The translations under genes and the position numbers were made by a program. Of a DNA stretch of 64,000 nt, positions 24,281 through 43,213 are shown one piece after another. How positions within the stretch are numbered: position 1 is the first letter of the stretch; each line of letters starts with the position of its first letter. The notes beneath the pieces were generated by a model, which was not told the DNA's origin, did no database searches, and saw nothing but the letters and a program-made list of their open reading frames with translations. This stretch comes from Anabas testudineus (lineage: Eukaryota; Chordata; Actinopteri; Anabantiformes; Anabantidae), in contig NC_046614.1 of the NCBI RefSeq assembly GCF_900324465.2, forward strand, positions 15,332,333-15,396,332. The letters are read 5' to 3'.

Positions 24281-24841
24281 TCAGTGTGCAAGTGTGAAGG
24301 GTCTGGCTTTCATTTACTACAGTGATGAGGCAACGTGTTTTTATAAACTTACCATATATACGAGTGCAAATCCTTATTTAATCATAACACGTGGCAGCCT
24401 ATTGATTTTAAAGCTTCTTTATGTTTTTTTTAAAATGTGAAATAACAATTCATCATTCACACACATCTATCAGTGAAATCTTTACCAAGTAGAGGAAGTA
24501 CAAATTAACATAGGTGAGTATAAATAAGTGACTCTGTCTGGGGAGTCACTTGTTTCTGTTCTGTGGTAATTTGAAAACACCCACATTATTTTGTTCTTAG
24601 AAGCAACAGGCAAGCTACAAGGTTGAGGGAGTGTAATGCAGCTGCACACTGTCACACTCCACATCAAATGAGCATAATCCTTTGACAGAGAAGGAACTTA
24701 GCAAAGCCTCCTGCACTTCTTCATTCAAAAACAAATAACTGCAGAAAACATATGCCAAAAGTTATTCGAGGGAACAACACTGGTATTAAAAAACAAACAA
24801 ACATGAGATATCATTTTCCAGGACTAACAGAAACAACACTT

Positions 24842-24847
24842 TTTATT
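24842..24847 (-). terminator. Candidate polyadenylation signal of zmynd10
   Basis: An AATAAA hexamer on the minus strand about 125 bases past the zmynd10 stop. Confidence 0.55.
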
Positions 24848-24970
24848 CCATAGGTATGGTAATCAAAATCTGCATGGCTCACAAGCAGTTCTGTGCGGAC
24901 TGCTCCGTTATGCATCTATCACCAGTTCATGCAAACACTTCAGCTGTTCTTCTGTTTCACTGTTTCTCTG

Positions 24971-29112
<4,142 letters not shown>

Positions 29113-29238
29113 GTCGTTACAGATTGTAGGAAACGACTCGACACGTTGTCAGATATAAAACCAAAGTTAAAAATTGAATTATTAATGTTTCTGGAGGTGT
29201 TCAGCTAGCTTAGCGCTACACACCCGTGGGGTTCTGCT

Positions 29239-29259
29239 GTTGCTATAGTTACAGTAAAC
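29239..29259. promoter_or_regulatory. X-box-like RFX site with adjacent forkhead core
   Basis: GTTGCTATAGTTAC at 29239-29252 fits the X-box pattern (two six-base half-sites, two-base spacer) with one mismatch. GTAAAC follows at 29254-29259. The pair is 127 bases upstream of the zmynd10 start codon, where RFX and FOXJ1 control of a ciliary gene would be expected. Binding itself is inferred. Confidence 0.55.
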
Positions 29260-29289
29260 CAAGCGCACACCGCGCAGTCGCTGTCCGGC

Positions 29290-29770
29290 GCCGATGGGAG
29301 GCGCTAGAGCTTCAAGTAAAACTACTGCATCAGAGTCTGAGAAAATACTTCCAAGTACTGTGAAATGTACTCTGCTGATTTGACACTATGACCAGTGTTT
29401 AATTGTTAATCTTTTTATTTTACCCGGTGAGGTTTTATGCATGGATAAAATATCACAATTAGCAGAAGGTCAGCAAGTTATCTACTATTTCACCCATCTC
29501 TTATTTTAGTCATGAATAGATGCCAAAACCAAAAGGTCAAGAAATAAGTTGTTATTATAGCATTAGAAATAACATTTTAATGCTATTACAACTCTATTGC
29601 ATTTTTATATAAGCCTATACTTTTACTCCTTTACAATTCCTATACTTTTTACTCCTCTACATTTATCTAACAGCTTTAGTTACTTTGCAGATTTTTAAAA
29701 CAAAATTCAATCAACTGAGAAATGATGTATCTTAATAAAGATTAACTAGCAGTTAGTGGTAAAAATCTGT
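29290..29770. repeat. AGTAAAAGTACT-family repeat, copy between nprl2 and zmynd10
   Basis: Contains TCAAGTAAAACTACTGCATCAGAG at the left, and ACTTTTTACTCCTCTACATTTATCT and CAGCTTTAGTTACTTTGCAG to the right, the order I associate with this family. Edges approximate; the middle is heavily decayed. Confidence 0.5.
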
Positions 29771-30683
29771 CTCTGACAAAATGCTGTTTCTACAGTTACA
29801 CAGATCATAGCTCTTATTTTTCATTTCTAGAAATGTTTCTCTGCCATATTTTTCACCTTTTAAAATTTGTTTTAAAAGCCAACGTAACCCTGTGTTTACA
29901 ATAAATATAACCTCCTTTAAAAATGTTTAGTTAGGATTAGTGTCTAATAAAATACATAAAAAATGTATATAACATATTTGGGTCATGATTACTAAAGCAT
30001 TCATGTGTAATTTGTATTGTAGATTAATGCACATTAATTAAAATATAAATAATTGTAAAGGTTGATTTACTGAAGGATGGTTTAATATATATCACTGTGC
30101 CCTATAAACTCATCACAAATACCCCAAATATGTATAATAAATACACTAATCACAAATGTAATTTCAAAGTTAGATAAACAATTATGTTTATCTACCTAAA
30201 TCAAATTTTTACCCAACAAAAATGAACATGAAATGTAGAATTCGTTATGTTTGATATTATTCTGTGCATATGCACACAGATTGCCTATATGATCTTTTAA
30301 TACTGGATCTACAAAATGGTCCACTGATAATCTGATGCTCTAATCTGGGTTATGTAGTAGGTTTTCCCAGGATATGAATTACGCAATTCACTTCCTGGAA
30401 TTGACAGGAAATACATATTACATGCACAGCAAGTCCATGAAACATATTATAATACCACATAAATAGATTAAGTCAGCAGTTTAATTTATATTTGAAAATA
30501 TACATGAAGATTAATGTAGTGGATATATAATGAATTAAGACTAAAACACACTGTAGCATGTAATATTTGTTTATTAATCACATATTTTCATCTGTACAGT
30601 ATTTATAAATATCATCTTCAGCAGCTCATATTGCAGAACTCAAAGCCAACATAAAAATGATAACAAAAATAAACTACTTCAGT

Positions 30684-30689
30684 TTTATT
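30684..30689 (-). terminator. Candidate polyadenylation signal of nprl2
   Basis: An AATAAA hexamer on the minus strand about 130 bases past the nprl2 stop. Confidence 0.5.
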
Positions 30690-30821
30690 CCACGAAAGCT
30701 CTTCCTCTCGATGAAGGCATCTTTGGTGGAGGTGTGTTTGTATATTTTAGTCTTGGGCTTTCTGCAACAGACAACTGTTTTTGTTGTTGTTGTCGTTTTT
30801 TTGTTGTTAGTTTATGTCACA

Positions 30822-34649
<3,828 letters not shown>

Positions 34650-35649
34650 TATAGACCTTTCAGACCGCAGGATCTTCACAAAACCTTTGATTTGAGTCAA
34701 ACTCTTTCAGATTTCGATGGTGGTCTCCTCTGACTGGCCTCCCCGTGGAGCTTCACTTGTTATTAGCAGCTAAAGCTAGCTGCTAGCTTCAGCTTTATCC
34801 TGACGAGCTGGAGACTTCCTGTGAAACGCGTTTAACAATCCCAACGTGTGCATAACCTCCAGAAACAAATGTGTCAGTAGCAAAAAGTAGATAAAAACAT
34901 AATGAACAACTGTAAAACTCTACTTTACGCTGTAACAAGCCACAACAGACAGGGGAACAACAGTGCTGATGCCTTCAGGGACCACGCGTAATTTACTGTT
35001 TCGGAAAACCGACGTAGGAAACGCTATGGAGAGTGAGAGCGCTGCATAAAAATAACAAAAATACTCTAAGCTATTTTTTTTTATTTAGACTTTTGGAGAC
35101 ACTGTATGGAAGCCAATTGCAAAAGTAAAAGAAAAACTTAAAATATGTCTTCTTTATTTTTCTTTGTCGGCGTTTATAATACTATAGGAACTGTTTCGTT
35201 TAAATATTTGATTATTAGTCAGTCTTGAAGATTATAACACCTACTTTTAAAACAATTTTCATGCACCTTTTTAATTAAAATGTAAAGATTGAATTTACAC
35301 GATTGCCATTTACGACGTTATGGGTGTTGTTATTTTTCTAGCTTACAGATTTTCGACAGTACTTGAAGGCAACTCGTGTCATCAGAGTCAGTGCTGCGCA
35401 GACTGCGCCGCAGGTGAAGCGGTGACCCGTCCCGTCTGCTGCACCATGTGCACTAAAGACAACCATCAACAATGACAACCACCGTGTTACGATCGTTCAA
35501 TATGTTTAATTTAACGTAGGACCATAAAGTTGACCAGGAAAATGAACATTTAGGACGGACTACTTCAAGGATGCAGCGAGTATAACTGTATGGAAACAGT
35601 TTTACTGTGTTGTAAAACTGTAGGAACAGACAGTGTGTTTACAGAGACC
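34650..35649. promoter_or_regulatory. Shared head-to-head promoter region of nprl2 and hemk1
   Basis: The start codons of nprl2 (minus) and hemk1 (plus) are 1 kb apart, with CpG-containing patches near both ends and no other gene between. This fits a bidirectional promoter or two close promoters; start sites are not determined. Confidence 0.5.
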
Positions 35650-38600
35650 ATGTGGAGGAGGTCGGTGGGTGCAGCCCACACATGGTTTGGGTGCAGAAGT
35701 GCTGGACCAAAGGTAACTCACTGGTCAAATTGATTTTTGTGTTGTTTTCAGGGAGACCTTCGGTAGAGCAGCTAGCTAGATGCTAACTGCTTTGAGCACA
35801 ATGTGGAAAAACAAACCAAGCTCTGACCATGATCAGAGAAGAGTGTAAAGTAAAATAAAAATAAGATGCAGCGTCCACTCTGGTGCGGATTGATGATAGC
35901 TGAGTTACATTAAAATGGATCCAGCAGTAGCAACACCCACTGGGTGTTCAATAATAGCACCCAGCAGCAGTTTAAATCCCTGATTTCATCAGCAAAATAA
36001 AAATGTAAAAGAATAATAGGCAAACCTGCATGAGAGAAAGTGGGATAAATGTTTATTGAGCTGCAGAGAGGTAATATTAAACTGAAAACTGATTTGAGCA
36101 TTTGCTCAGACAGTTTGTAAACATGTGTAAATTAGTGTCTGCACCCAGAAATACACCAGCAGGGCTGCAACAAACAATCCTATTCACATTTGTTTTTCTT
36201 TTATTGATTACTATAGGTGTTCCAAGTTAATTCATGGTTATTTATAAACTTGTAAAAATGCCTTTCAGAGGATTTGGGGCCCCCACGCAGTGCGCACATG
36301 TAGCACTCCAGCCTTGCCTCCAGGCAGGATCACAGCACTTCAGGCCGTGGACTTATGGAGGAGACACTTTGAGGAGAGAGGTGTGACGGAGCCAGGCCAC
36401 TCCAGCAGATACATTATTGCTCATTTGCTTGGGGCTAAAACTGTGAGTTGAAATTTGCTGAGCTCATTCTACGCTGAATAATGTAATGTGTGAATATTTG
36501 CTAAGGCATCTCGGCCTGTGCTGACATGCCCTTTTTTTATACAGGTCGAAAGCCTTGAACATGGGAAGTTAACAGAGTTTCTCAGCCAAGAAAAAACTGA
36601 GCAAATGTGGAGGCTCTGTACTAGACGTCTCTCCAGGTATAAAGTTCACTGATAAATTAATGTATAAATATGTATTCAGGTGTTTTATTTTTTAATCATT
36701 ATTCATCAGTGTTTTTGTTCGGTGTAGGATGCCTGTGCAGTATGTGATCGAGGAGTGGGACTTCAGAGATCTGACACTGAAGATGAGACCACCTGTGTTT
36801 ATACCAAGACCTGAAACAGAGGTTAAAAAGTAAAACAGACGCACATGCATGTAGTATTTACTGAAATCATAACCAGAACAGCATTTTCTCTGTCTGTTGG
36901 TGCAGGAGCTGGTTGAACTCGTGCTCAGAGATTTGATGAAGAACCCTGGGACTGGAGGTGACTCTCAGCACGCATGTTTGGAAGTGGGGTGCGGCTCTGG
37001 TGCCATTTCCCTTAGTCTGTTAAAAAGTCTGCCTCAGGTGAGGTTTTCGTTTATTGTATCTTATATGTATTTTTAGCTCTGCTAGTGGCACGGGTCAGCC
37101 TGACACATCACTAACAGCTTTTTCTAGGAGTTAACAAATCTATTATTATTCAGCTCTACAGACATTTGTGATTTTCAGACGATGTATTCAAATGAGTTTT
37201 GTGGTTCTGACTATTTTTTCTGGCACGAGTTTGACATTTGACAATCTTTCATCAATTACTGGATGGATTCCCATTAAACATACAACAGTTGTGTTTTCCT
37301 TATCTCCTGACATTTTGTCTTCTGTTAAATATTTGAAAGACCGATGACATCCCTGGCAGCTTCAGCCTTGCTGTGTGTAGTTACAGTTACCAAATGTTGG
37401 CGTGCTAACATTGGGTTGTAGTTTACTAAAACGTGTCAAACGTGACAGCTGCTCATCCTAACTATGTTTACATGCTGCCAGTAACATTTAGCATCGTAAA
37501 TGATTAGATAATGTTTTTAAATACTGCATTGATTAGCCCATTTATGATAATGAACTAAAAATACCAAACAGGGTCTGCTCACTGTGCTAAAACTGTGAAT
37601 ACTTGAATCTGTTGGCTTACTACGCACACTAATTGATTTTTAAACATCACTTTGGTCGATTTTGACATTTTGCAAAGTAAATGATAGGTTGCTTATCAGA
37701 AAAAATATCAGATTAACGGATACTGACATAAAATCAATAGTTACAGCTGTAGAGTGGATACACATTGGGCTTTATCACAGAGTACACTGTTGTTTTCATA
37801 ATGTCGTCACAAGGTCACTACATGTTGTCAGCTTGATCCAAACATGCTGTCATCCTTATCTTAAATAACTTTTCATGGAGTAGTGAAAATAACCTAAATA
37901 CAGGTATAACGATGGATATCATTTTCCCTGATGTAGTTGTATCCTAAGTATAAACATCAGCTTTATTGTCGTTTCTCTCCGATTAGCTCAAAGTTATCGC
38001 CTTGGATCAGAGCCAGGCTGCGGTAGATTTAACTGTGGAGAATGCATTAAGGTAATTGTTGCCATAGCATATTGTACATATGACTTTGGTTACTGTGGTT
38101 GCTTTTTTTAATTGCTGTGTACACAGAAATGTGTAAGATCTGATGAGAGATTTGTCTCTGCAGGTTGGGGCTGCAGGACAGATTACAGGTTTATCATATC
38201 GATGTGATGAAAGGTAACTATAAGCAGTGCAAGAAATGCATTAAACAACACACCTGCACACGCTGCTGCGGATTAACACTTTTTAACTTGTGTTCTGTTA
38301 GATGCAGAAACTGTGTTGAGCCTCTGTAGGCATGTTTCTGTTTTGGTCAGTAACCCCCCGTACCTGTTCTCAGAGGATGTGGTGTCGTTGGAACCAGAAG
38401 TTTTAAGGTGACTAATACACAGTCAGCCCCTCTAAATGTTTTTCTTCATTTAACCTCCATACAGTTAGCCTATTTAGCAGCATTTGTAATTATTGTAATA
38501 TTTTATTAAGCTTTAATGTTATTTTATTAATTGATTAGTAAATAATAACATCTTCTCCAGTTAGAGCTGCTACCACCATTTATTTTCATTATTAATTAAT

Positions 38601-39919
38601 ATGCAGATCGTTTTCTCTGTGAATCTATAAAATGGAAGCAAATGGTGAAAAATATATTTCCCCACAGTCCTAGGTGACATCTTCAGATGCCTTGTTTTTT
38701 CCAATCAATAGTGAAAAACCCAAAGAAAAAAACATTTAATGTTTGACACGATTTGATTTTAACTGTGAATAGTTGAATGTTTGGTTCCATGAACAAATGC
38801 ACATTTAAAATACATGTAAGGTACTTTATTGAAATTATGATAAGTTTTAATAATAATATAAAGGCAAATAAAGGCATATTATGGCATAATAACTTTTATA
38901 ACCTGAAACAAATTAGATTTTGGTCTTAAATAAAGTTTGACTACAAGTCTACTTAATGCATGGCACTGTTGAACTGTTTTATAAATACTAACAATGAAAT
39001 ATTAAATAATGTGATGGAAATAAATTATTGAGTTATTAAAAATCACAAGTCAAACCTTGAAAATGTTTAATGTACAAACCTTGCACGAGTCTTTAGAAGT
39101 TTATTTTCTGTTATACTGTATGTGGCATCAGGTGGATTCATGGTGTGATTATACTGTCTGCTGCTCCCAGGTTTGAGGACCACTCTGCTTTAGATGGTGG
39201 CGAAGATGGCCTAAATGTGATTCGACAGATTTTGACTCTGGCTCCGCATATTCTGTCAAATCATGGGTAAGGAACCCCTCTGCACGACACGTGTATATAT
39301 ACATGCACGCAGACCCACCTGGGTTCAATTCCTAGCATCGGCAGCGGCTTGTCACAAGAACAGCATGTTCAGAAAAACACATGTATCGTGTTGCCTCTTT
39401 AATGAGCTAAGCTTTTTAGAAGACTTCCAGTGAATACAGTTCCAGATATGTGCCACTGTGCTCCTCTCAAGGTTACTTCTGATAATCCCTGTCCTGTTGA
39501 TAATTAAATTTTAATCCACTTTGTGCTTCTTTTCCGGTGAATAACAGACGTGTTTACTTAGAGGTGGACCCCAGACACCCCGTGCTCATTCGACCGTGGG
39601 TGGAGGCGCATGTGGAAGGGCTGCATTATGTGGCGACTCAGCACGACTTCACCGGCAGGTCTGTCTAAAGAAACCTCGGAGCCTTTATGTCTGTCACCTG
39701 TTCATATGTGTTTGACTCAAAATAAGCATTACATTGCACTTACAATATCTAGCCAAAAAATAAAATAATGTAATGCTCTGCACATCACTGCTTTGTGGTT
39801 CTCTCACACTCCGAGTCAGCATGTGTGATTTGTTTTTGTTTCTTAGGCCGCGATTCTGCATCCTCCAGAAAGAGAAGTCGCACAAGGACCGTGAGCTGTA
39901 TCTTGGATTGAGAAACTAA
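35650..39919 (+). CDS. hemk1: HemK-family protein glutamine methyltransferase 1 (mitochondrial)
   Basis: SAM-dependent N5-glutamine methyltransferase that modifies the GGQ motif of mitochondrial release factors. Eleven exons: 35650-35712, 36269-36442, 36545-36636, 36728-36821, 36906-37037, 37987-38051, 38164-38213, 38302-38407, 39171-39266, 39548-39658 and 39847-39919. All are in phase and give 351 residues (human 338). The basic, Arg-rich start ([17 protein letters not shown]) fits a mitochondrial leader. Then come a helical N-domain ([14 protein letters not shown]), [18 protein letters not shown]-binding motif [14 protein letters not shown], acidic motif IALDQS, the catalytic NPPY in [12 protein letters not shown], and [15 protein letters not shown]. 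All hallmark motifs are intact. Introns 5 and 8 carry decayed dispersed repeats. Confidence 0.95.
37190..37500. repeat. Decayed repeat with TGGATGGATTCCCATTAAA unit, copy 1
   Basis: Contains ATCAATTACTGGATGGATTC then a GTTAC..ACCAAATGTTGGCGTGCTAACATTG part, as in a common fish repeat whose consensus joins a GGATGGATTG unit to a series of GCTAACAT words. It is in hemk1 intron 5. Confidence 0.45.
38568..38780. repeat. Decayed repeat of the AGAGCTGC...ATTTTCATTATTAATTAAT family
   Basis: Begins TTAGAGCTGCTACCACCATT, then TTTTCATTATTAATTAAT, TCTATAAAATGG and the GACATCTTCAGATGCCTTG block. It lies in hemk1 intron 8 and is the longest copy of this family in the window. Confidence 0.6.
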
Positions 39920-41022
39920 GATCCTATTACGCTGGCTTTGGCCCAGGTTGCCACAGCCCCAGCTCCCCTACCCCCACTGAGCTGCCAAGCACACACTTGA
40001 ACTGATTTGATCACTCAAAATTCACAGTTTACAGAAGCTCAAATCACTTTCATGTCACAGTTGCGCTTTTAATCTGGCAGCATTTGTGATCACATCCTGC
40101 ACCACAATAAAAACGTGTGTGAGATGGCACAAAAGCAGGCTCAAAGCTGAAGGTAATTACCGAGGCTTTTCTTGGAACCCTCCCTCTCAGAATCTCACCC
40201 TCCTCCCAGGAAGCATTCAGTAGTTCTGCGAATCCGCTGATGAACGGTCCTCCCCTTCGCTTGTCCACTCGCTGACTCAGATGCAGGGTGTACGCATTGT
40301 TGAGCAAAAACACACACAATGTGGCCTTTAATTCCTCTCACAATCCGCATCTCTCACACATTCAAATCTTAAAGGCCACAACGCCTTTGTGTTTCAAAGG
40401 TGATTAAAGGCAAAAAAACATGTCGTAACAAGTATCACAAGAGCAGTCATCATGTTGTGCTTAATGCTGATGACAATGACAGTTTCTGTCCAAGCCCTGT
40501 GAGTAATACTGGCATTTTATCAATACAAAAGGGAAAGGATGTAAAGGACAGGAGGTCAGACTCCAATTGGTTATTTTAATAGAAAATTGTACACTTGTAA
40601 AAGGTAGAAAAAATGTTTTACTGAGAAAAATAAAATGGCTAAAAGGATGTTTCAGTCTTGAAAACATTTTGCACATACAGAGCTGATGAGGGTAAAATAG
40701 ATATGGACAATTTCCACATCCACTATAAAATAAGTGTAGATTACAGTACTGAGGTTTGCTCGCAACTTGTCTTTTTCTAGGGCACTTCACCGCCCAGTCC
40801 TTGACAGATTACGTCAGAAACCAGACACGTTGGTAATAACTGAATTTGTACATATTTCGTCAGTGAAAACATGACCCTGTGCCCAGTTTCTTTTTGTGAC
40901 TGGCCTCCAGCTGCTGGAGCAGCAAAGTCATTTACAGGCACAAAGGACCTGTTTGACTTTTTTTTTTCTTTGTCCTTTAAGTCAGCTGAGATTCAACCAG
41001 AATAATGAAGTTGAGGGACCCC
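39920..41022. other. Convergent 3' UTRs of hemk1 and cish
   Basis: The two genes end tail-to-tail 1.1 kb apart. A plus-strand AATAAA lies at 40106-40111 for hemk1. The open frames here (40050-40319 and 40461-40790, minus) resemble nothing and probably fall in the cish 3' UTR. Confidence 0.55.
40106..40111 (+). terminator. Candidate polyadenylation signal of hemk1
   Basis: AATAAA about 190 bases past the hemk1 stop, followed by a GT-rich stretch. Confidence 0.55.
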
Positions 41023-42444
41023 TCATACCTTAAATGGATAGTCCTGTATGTAGCGCAGCAGAGGCCTGGGGAGTGGTAACTGGTCAGGGCAGTCAGAGTG
41101 TCTGTTAATGACGAGGCGCGTGAGATGCTGTAAGGAGGGGAGGCCCTGGGGCTTGTACACAGCTCGCTTCAGTTTTAATATCACAGACGTCTCCTGAATT
41201 GTCTGCTGAGAGAGTTTTGAAGGAGCCTCCTCCTCCACCTTCCCCTCGTCTTTTTTCCTCTCTGGTCCCATGTAGTGCTGCACCAGGCTTGGCACGCTGG
41301 GAAAGGACGACAGGCTGGGCCGGGCTGGGGAGCTGGAGTCGAGCAAAAACCTGGCACCACTGTACTGGATCCGAATACTGGTGGGGCCGCGAGCAGTCCT
41401 GACCGAGAGGGTCAGCATGTACAGAGGGTGGCTGCTGTCCCGTACCAAAAAAGCTCCTTCAGATGCTTCTTGAAGTGCTGCGTGGGCCTGAGTTGCAGTT
41501 ACAGATCCCCAGTACCATCCTGCACAGACAGATTCCTCAATATTAGTCACCCTGGACATGCAGCTACGTCCTCTCACTGTCCTCCATGTTGTTTGATGTT
41601 TATTTCACAGTAAACAATCCAAAATTAAGTAATGGGCTAAACTCTCACAGCAGATCATAGTTATTACTATCTGTGTCATAACACAATGGAAGTTTTCATA
41701 CTGTACCTGAATTTTCCAGATAGCAGAAGTTGCTGGCAATTGCCTGAAGGTCCTTAGTGGGGTCCCATAGTGGAGGGTTGCTTTGAAGGCAAGGGGTAGG
41801 TGGTACAGTTCCCGCCCGCATGCCCCGTGGGGCTTCAGTGGACGGAGCACTGAGCGGTAGAGCTCTAGGACTGCAAATAATATGAAATGTATGGGTTAAA
41901 TGGTGTTTTACAAAAAATAAAATGGACAGAAACGATCAGTGCAGGCTCAACTCTTCCATATTAAGACAGGAATCCATGATTTGTTCTTCACTGGTTATAA
42001 CTGAATAAGAATAACGGGAACAATGATACATTAACTCACTGTCCAGTTTTGACGCAACATCTACAAAATTTGAATATTTAGTCCTATTTCTCATTTGATT
42101 ATCACATTTTTAGTAAATCCTGTTCTTTTTGTCACATGTTATTGTTTGTGCTGCCAATCCCCAGCACACAGTGGACCAAAGGTTTTTTATAAATATAGAC
42201 GGGCTTTTCAGAGTAGATTACATTTAGTAAAAAGTACTGTATAACTACTACTCTTAGTATTATAAAGTAGCTGAGTGGTGTAACGGGTCTTTTTAATTTA
42301 GCACAGCTGACACTTATTTACATTTTTGGATATAACAGTGATATTAGGGCTATTTTTTACAGTTAGACCTGTTCTCTGACATGTTTGTAAGGGAGAAATC
42401 AGAAACAAAGAAAAGTCCACTCACCCTGGTACACAAAGAATCAT
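41023..42444 (-). CDS. cish: Cytokine-inducible SH2-containing protein (SOCS family)
   Basis: STAT5-induced feedback inhibitor of cytokine receptors and substrate receptor of a Cullin-5 ubiquitin ligase. Exons are 42425-42444 (20 bases, MILCVPG), 41707-41870 (164) and 41023-41519 (497), giving 226 residues (human 258). The tiny first exon encoding M(I/V)LCV followed by a PR-rich stretch is the CISH layout. Exon 2 ends LQAIASNFCYLENS, then the SH2 domain runs from GWYWGSVTATQAHAAL through FLVRDSS (phosphotyrosine-binding Arg) to LVQHYMG. A SOCS box ends the protein (SLQHLTRLVINR...LPLPRPLLRYIQDYPFKV). The linker between SH2 and SOCS box is shorter than in human. The upstream region holds four perfect STAT-type sites. 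Confidence 0.95.
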
Positions 42445-42810
42445 GCTATTTCTCGAATCCTGTGAGCTAAAATCTTGTCGGTTGTTCTCCAAGAAATAAC
42501 GATGAGATAAATTACAGTCGAAGCAGAGTCTGAATAAAATACACCGCTAGAAAAACATAACATTTGACATCGGCTTGATGGGAAAAGACCTATTTTAAGC
42601 GATATATAGAGACACGACGCGCTCTGCGTTCCCAAATAGGGTCAGATCCAGTAGTTTATGTAAAAACACCGAATATTTCCCGGACAGTTACAAAAATGAA
42701 AAAAAGAAAAGCGCTCATTTAAAGATAAAGTGTGGTGCAGCAGCGGGCTGGAGTGTGTTGTCACCAGGAATGGATCTAAATGTGTGAAGGGCTGAGTGTG
42801 AAGGGTTGGC

Positions 42811-43213
42811 TTTTAAAATTTACCGTTTCCTAGAAGTCTATTCTGAGAACTGTGCGCTGCACCGGCGGCTCTGACGTCACCGCGGCCGCACCAACTCCCT
42901 GCGCGCACCGAGCGCCGCTCGCTGTCTCCGTGCGTCTCCGCTGAAAGCTCGGCTGTGAGGCGCCTTTCTCGGGACACGTCGGTGTGTGTTTTTTTTTTTT
43001 TACGGGTTTAGCCCCGGGATGACCGCTCCGAGCCCCGCGGCGGCGCGTCTGGCGTCTGGGAGCGTTTCGGGGCGCATGGCCGTCCTCCCCGGTTCAACTG
43101 GCGCTCGCTCCCAGGAATGGCGCGGCAGCTTCTCCCTATCCGCTTTCCAGGAATAATTGCAGGGCCTGACTCCGCCCCGCCGGGCGGCCCTGACAAAGCC
43201 TTCATTCTGGGAA
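42811..43213 (-). promoter_or_regulatory. cish promoter with four STAT5-type (GAS) sites and TATA-like box
   Basis: Perfect TTCNNNGAA sites occur at 42827-42835 (TTCCTAGAA), 42841-42849 (TTCTGAGAA), 43145-43153 (TTCCAGGAA) and 43205-43213 (TTCTGGGAA), plus a one-mismatch site at 43109-43117. The first two are a tandem pair 5 bases apart, just upstream (minus strand) of a TTTTAAAA box at 42811. Multiple STAT5 sites are the known basis of CISH induction in mammals. Confidence 0.75.
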
